Below, piece after piece: positions 62,301 to 64,000 of a stretch of 64,000 bases of DNA; the first letter of the stretch is position 1, and every line of letters starts with the position of its first letter. Location of the stretch: NCBI GenBank assembly GCA_029962745.1, contig CM057151.1, positions 36,777,081 through 36,841,080 on the forward strand. The letters run 5' to 3'. This DNA is from Echinometra lucunter (taxonomy: Eukaryota > Echinodermata > Echinoidea > Camarodonta > Echinometridae). The notes below the pieces were generated by a model. It saw nothing but the letters and a program-made list of their open reading frames with translations, made no database searches and was not told the origin of the DNA. Both the position numbers and the translations under genes were made by a program.

Positions 62301-63817
62301 CATACGTCAGCTTGTAGCATACTGTGGTACTCCGGGAGTTGAGCATGCGTATGCTAATATCACACGGCAGCTTATATCACACGTATGCTCAGTAGAATAC
62401 CATGCGTATGCTATAACCTGACGTGTGATAATAGCATACGGGTGCTTAACACCCGAATCGAGCTCGCTGATTGGTCAATTAACTCACGCAAGGTTAAGAA
62501 TTAGCTTACGTAAGGTTGCTGGAGCATGCGTCAGCTAGCTGGCGTTAATGGCAGGGATAGCCTTCCATACTTTCGTGAATGGTGGCCCTAAATCTACAAT
62601 TGTCTGCCCAATTTACCCCATACTTGATAAAAATCTATGTAGCAAATCTCCGAATACTCATTTCTCGAATCCAGCCCAGTCGCGAAATTCGTGACCCATG
62701 ACGCGAACTTCGCTTACCAATGGCGAAATTCACGACCCGGGATGCGAAATCCGCGACCTGGGATGCGGAATTTATGACCCACATGACCTGTTGTCGAGCG
62801 TACTTCAGGGCCACCATATAAAAGGGTGTATTTGCCAAACGTACTAAACCCTACCTTTCGAAAATTTAGGGTCTTTACGAAATGTCGCGCAACACTAGTA
62901 CGACGTGACGTGAAGGCGATCGCCAACAGTTCTAAACTCTGAAGTAAGCCGCTCTTGAAGGAAATTATCAACAAAAATATTTAGATCTCCCCTCTTTATT
63001 TCAATTGGGTTGGAGACTGCGCATTAGAAATGCTGATATCTTTCTTTTTATTTTCTTTTTAAACTGAAAATGTCAATATTTACATAAAAGTTGGAGAACT
63101 CAAACATCGAAGGCCTGAAGGTTGGAATACTTGGAGAGGGTTTCTCGATGCAGGGCGCCGATCCAGCCGTGAACAAACTATTGAAAGACACCATCAACAA
63201 ACTCACAACCAGTGGTGCTGTAGTGAATGATGTCTCTGTACCTATGCATACTGTTGGTAAATAGATTTTTCTTTTTCTTTCCTTCATTTTATCAATATTC
63301 GACGGTTCGTTGTGAGATAGTAATTGCCTCCTTAAGGGAGGATTGCACTTGTACAAATATTGGCGCAGTCATTTGAAAAGGTATTCTCACAATGCAATAT
63401 TTTATTAAAACCCTGTATCACAATACAAAATTATTTTGAACACTGTCATATCCTATAAGCCAGAGCGCTAACAAGTGCCCATTGTATTTCCTCTCCCCCA
63501 TACAACAAAAACAACGGAAATTATAATATAAAGCATAATATCTGTACTCATTTCACGGCATATACGGAAAAAAAAACCTATGAGCTATTTTTTCTGATTC
63601 AAGTCAATAATTTTACAGGAATAATCGAGGTATCTCAATGCTTTAAAAATGGCTTAAGCCCTAAGGTTTTACATTGTGTTTCGTTCTCTCTTTAAAAAAA
63701 TCTTTTGTTTGTTTCTTTGTTTCTTTCTTTCTTTCTGTATTGCTTGCTTTATAACAGCATCTTCTATGTGGGGAGGTATTTCAGAAGGTGCATATGTGAA
63801 TATGTACCACCTTGGAG
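53102..63817 (+). CDS. Amidase-signature hydrolase, copy C (exons 1-8; 3' end off the right edge)
   Basis: Plus-strand counterpart of copy A in the inverted right arm. Exons are 53102-53182, 55367-55503, 56495-56667, 57300-57439, 57866-58066, 59951-60025, 63091-63256 and 63758-63817. All are open with canonical splice sites and matching phases, covering about 345 of an expected 505 residues. Catalytic residues are Lys95 (IKDN), Ser170 (AGSSSGSA) and Ser194 (GGDQGGS). Family knowledge places it with broad-spectrum bacterial/fungal amidases (EC 3.5.1.4 type), probably soluble; the substrate cannot be told from sequence. Transposons sit in introns 1 to 6: a 1.2-kb insertion and a hAT-like MITE in intron 1, a GC-rich MITE in intron 3, a hAT-type element in intron 5 and a large palindrome in intron 6. 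It is probably the other allele of copy A. Confidence 0.9.
53409..53560. repeat. GA and ACAG simple-repeat tract (intron 1 of copy C)
   Basis: Three blocks of GAGAGAGA separated by CAGACAGACAGACAGAGGGA. The left-arm allele (7330-7395) is about half as long. Confidence 0.9.
53842..54093. mobile_element. Short hAT-like MITE in intron 1 of copy C
   Basis: CAGGGCGGCGCC start and GGCGCCGCCTCTG-type end, flanked by CTCGCTCA and CTCGTTCA (7 of 8). The left-arm counterpart starts at 6912 after TGAACGAA and fades out near 7125, having lost its other end. Confidence 0.65.
54115..55330. mobile_element. 1.2-kb insertion in intron 1 of copy C (right arm only)
   Basis: The left arm reads directly from the exon-2 side (near 6870-6885) to the MITE at 6912, so this block is extra. 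One end has TTGAATTGAAGGTTTTATTA, which on the other strand is AATAAAACCTTCAATTCAA, a non-LTR-like 3' tail. It contains a pair of similar halves (GAAATTGCAAATTGA-type, ATATATACAGAAAATTGATT and ATACAGAAAAGTGATTTATA). Family unknown. Confidence 0.5.
55367..55503 (+). CDS. Copy C exon 2
   Basis: Open 137-base exon between TTTTCAG and GTAAAA, ending in NPYNAW with the Trp codon split. Starts [20 protein letters not shown]. Confidence 0.9.
55755..55892. mobile_element. PIF/Harbinger-type MITE variant (intron 2 of copy C)
   Basis: Allele of 6306-6473, flanked by CGG on both sides, somewhat shorter. Confidence 0.65.
56495..56667 (+). CDS. Copy C exon 3 (catalytic Lys95)
   Basis: Open 173-base exon between TTGTCAG and GTGAAT. 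Encodes RVAIKDN with the catalytic lysine and ends in RILDAG with a split Gly codon. Confidence 0.92.
56911..57114. mobile_element. GC-rich MITE with AAGGCCTC ends (intron 3 of copy C)
   Basis: Right-arm allele of 5044-5273, about 26 bp shorter, with the same ends and the same CGGAACGGGGCCCGTTCCG-type core. Confidence 0.6.
57300..57439 (+). CDS. Copy C exon 4 (cis-Ser170)
   Basis: Open 140-base exon between ATTTTAG and GTAAGT. Encodes [19 protein letters not shown] and [12 protein letters not shown], the amidase-signature loop. Confidence 0.92.
57866..58066 (+). CDS. Copy C exon 5 (nucleophile Ser194)
   Basis: Open 201-base exon between GTAACAG and GTGAGT. Encodes [33 protein letters not shown] and [14 protein letters not shown], the diagnostic core. 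Confidence 0.93.
58141..59480. mobile_element. Non-autonomous hAT-type element, insertion 1 (right arm)
   Basis: Same insertion as 2627-3998, seen in the right arm, with the same terminal repeats. Flanks are AAATGTA on one side and TACATGTA on the other, so one copy of the target duplication has mutated. It lies in intron 5 of copy C. Confidence 0.85.
59951..60025 (+). CDS. Copy C exon 6
   Basis: Open 75-base exon between ATTGCAG and GTAAGT, encoding [20 protein letters not shown] and a short tail. Confidence 0.87.
60377..60479 (+). pseudogene. Decayed duplicate of exon 7 in copy C
   Basis: Aligns with exon 7 (63091-63256) over about 100 bases: AACTCGAGCATC, GGAATACTCGTAGAAG and TTCTCAATG followed by TAG where the real exon has CAG. 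The acceptor AG is missing and the frame carries a stop. The copy A relic (1640-1742) has the same stop and is closer to the functional exon in its first half. Confidence 0.7.
60480..61425. other. Intron 6 of copy C before the palindrome
   Basis: Contains a segment of repeated TTTCGAAAT/ATTTCGAA words and a G run, bounded by ATGATCGTTCG and CGAACGATCAT (60538 and 60841), so roughly 310 bases form an inverted-repeat unit. Present in the left arm at 1255-1575. No gene. Confidence 0.45.
61426..62567. mobile_element. TA-flanked palindromic MITE, expanded allele (right arm)
   Basis: Same element as 331-757 with the same ends, but about 1.14 kb long because a second palindrome (about 61570-62290) has been inserted or expanded inside it. 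It is in intron 6 of copy C. Confidence 0.7.
61604..62296. repeat. ACGCGTACGT minisatellite in two facing blocks (right arm only)
   Basis: Units of 22 bp built on ACGCGTACGTTATGACAGAA. The first block (61604-61795) runs in one orientation and the second (61815-62296) in the other. The outermost 38 or so bases, starting GCGTGCAAGTCAGAACGTAC, form terminal inverted repeats. The left arm reads straight across this point near 625-635. Confidence 0.75.
63091..63256 (+). CDS. Copy C exon 7
   Basis: Open 166-base exon between CATAAAAG and GTAAAT. Encodes [20 protein letters not shown] and [19 protein letters not shown]. This is the Rossmann-like strand-helix that follows the amidase core, in the position of L(R/K)(V/I)G.L.EGF in relatives. 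Confidence 0.9.
63758..63817 (+). CDS. Copy C exon 8
   Basis: Open 60-base exon between ATAACAG and GTAAGA, encoding [19 protein letters not shown]. Exons 9-11 should lie beyond 64000. Confidence 0.87.
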
Positions 63818-64000
63818 GTAAGAGATATATAATTACACCATAGCCCAGGGGTGGGAGGGGGTATGTCTCATTGGGGCCTGTGTATCATCCGCATACGAAA
63901 ACGCGTAAAAGTGTATTTTATTAGCATCAGGTTCGTAACGTGCGTTACGCGTTTAGGGTAAAACAGATAAAAATGGAGAAAGGGGATATCAAATTCAGAG

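Larger units (their letters stand above)
36008..62895 (-). repeat. Right arm of the large inverted repeat
   Basis: Inverted partner of 1-20459, longer by about 6.4 kb. Most of the excess is hAT-type elements at 38276-40103 and 51203-52539, a TA-target MITE at 44289-45143, extra satellite units, a 1.2-kb insertion around 54115-55330 and a palindromic satellite at about 61570-62290. It begins at the first base after the 500-N gap. Confidence 0.9.

Noticed and set aside
1..62895. Inverted repeat as a functional amplicon palindrome (as on sex chromosomes)
   Set aside because: Such palindromes are usually kept almost identical by gene conversion. Here the arms differ by a few percent and by several transposon insertions, and the join is a placeholder gap, so I favour haplotype duplication. 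Kept as a possibility, not as a claim.
53102..63817. Amidase as bacterial contamination
   Set aside because: The coding sequence is split by GT-AG introns full of eukaryotic transposons, in three copies.

Overview
This is eukaryotic, AT-rich, transposon-dense genomic DNA from a single scaffold. The only protein-coding gene family I can support is an amidase-signature hydrolase whose coding sequence is split into 11 short exons with ordinary GT-AG introns, so the DNA is not bacterial. The repeat style suggests a marine deuterostome, most likely a sea urchin or other echinoderm: many MITE-like palindromes ending in GTTTCATGAAACGCTCCC or GTTTCATAAAGCTG-type sequence, frequent TAGGCCTA words, CGCTCGCTGCGCTCGCTCG tracts and long homopolymer C/G runs. 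The species call is inference from remembered repeat styles; the eukaryotic call is firm.

Layout. Positions 1-20459 (left arm) and 36008-62895 (right arm) are inverted copies of each other. They differ by a few percent in base sequence and by several clean transposon insertions. The left arm carries the first six exons of amidase copy A on the minus strand (2083-7693); the rest lies beyond the left edge. The right arm carries copy C on the plus strand (53102-63817, exons 1-8; exons 9-11 beyond the right edge). Between the arms, 20460-35507 holds a diverged paralogue, copy B (24242-33860, minus strand). It has all 11 exons and a stop codon, and lies in tandem and in the same orientation as copy A. 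A run of exactly 500 N (35508-36007) separates copy B's upstream region from the start of the right arm.

Interpretation. A and B look like a real tandem gene duplication. The right arm is best explained as the other haplotype of the A locus, placed inverted across the scaffolding gap, although a real inverted duplication cannot be excluded from sequence alone. The arm-to-arm comparison gives filled and empty sites for several mobile elements: two non-autonomous hAT-type insertions, one CAG-target (PIF/Harbinger-type) MITE, one TA-target MITE, one SINE-like retroposon and a nested palindromic satellite.

Gene function. The 505-residue protein assembled from exons 1-8 of copy C and 9-11 of copy B has the complete amidase-signature catalytic triad (Lys95, Ser170, Ser194). 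It resembles the broad-spectrum bacterial/fungal amidases (carboxamide to carboxylate plus ammonia) more than FAAH or GatA. Copies A and C are intact as far as they can be seen. Copy B has a cluster of one-base indels in exons 3-7.

I did not find a new multi-gene system. The most unusual items are the inverted-arm structure, the VNTR-carrying non-autonomous transposons, the orientation-switching 65-bp satellite, the nested ACGCGTACGT palindrome, and a decayed extra copy of exon 7 carrying the same stop codon in both arms.
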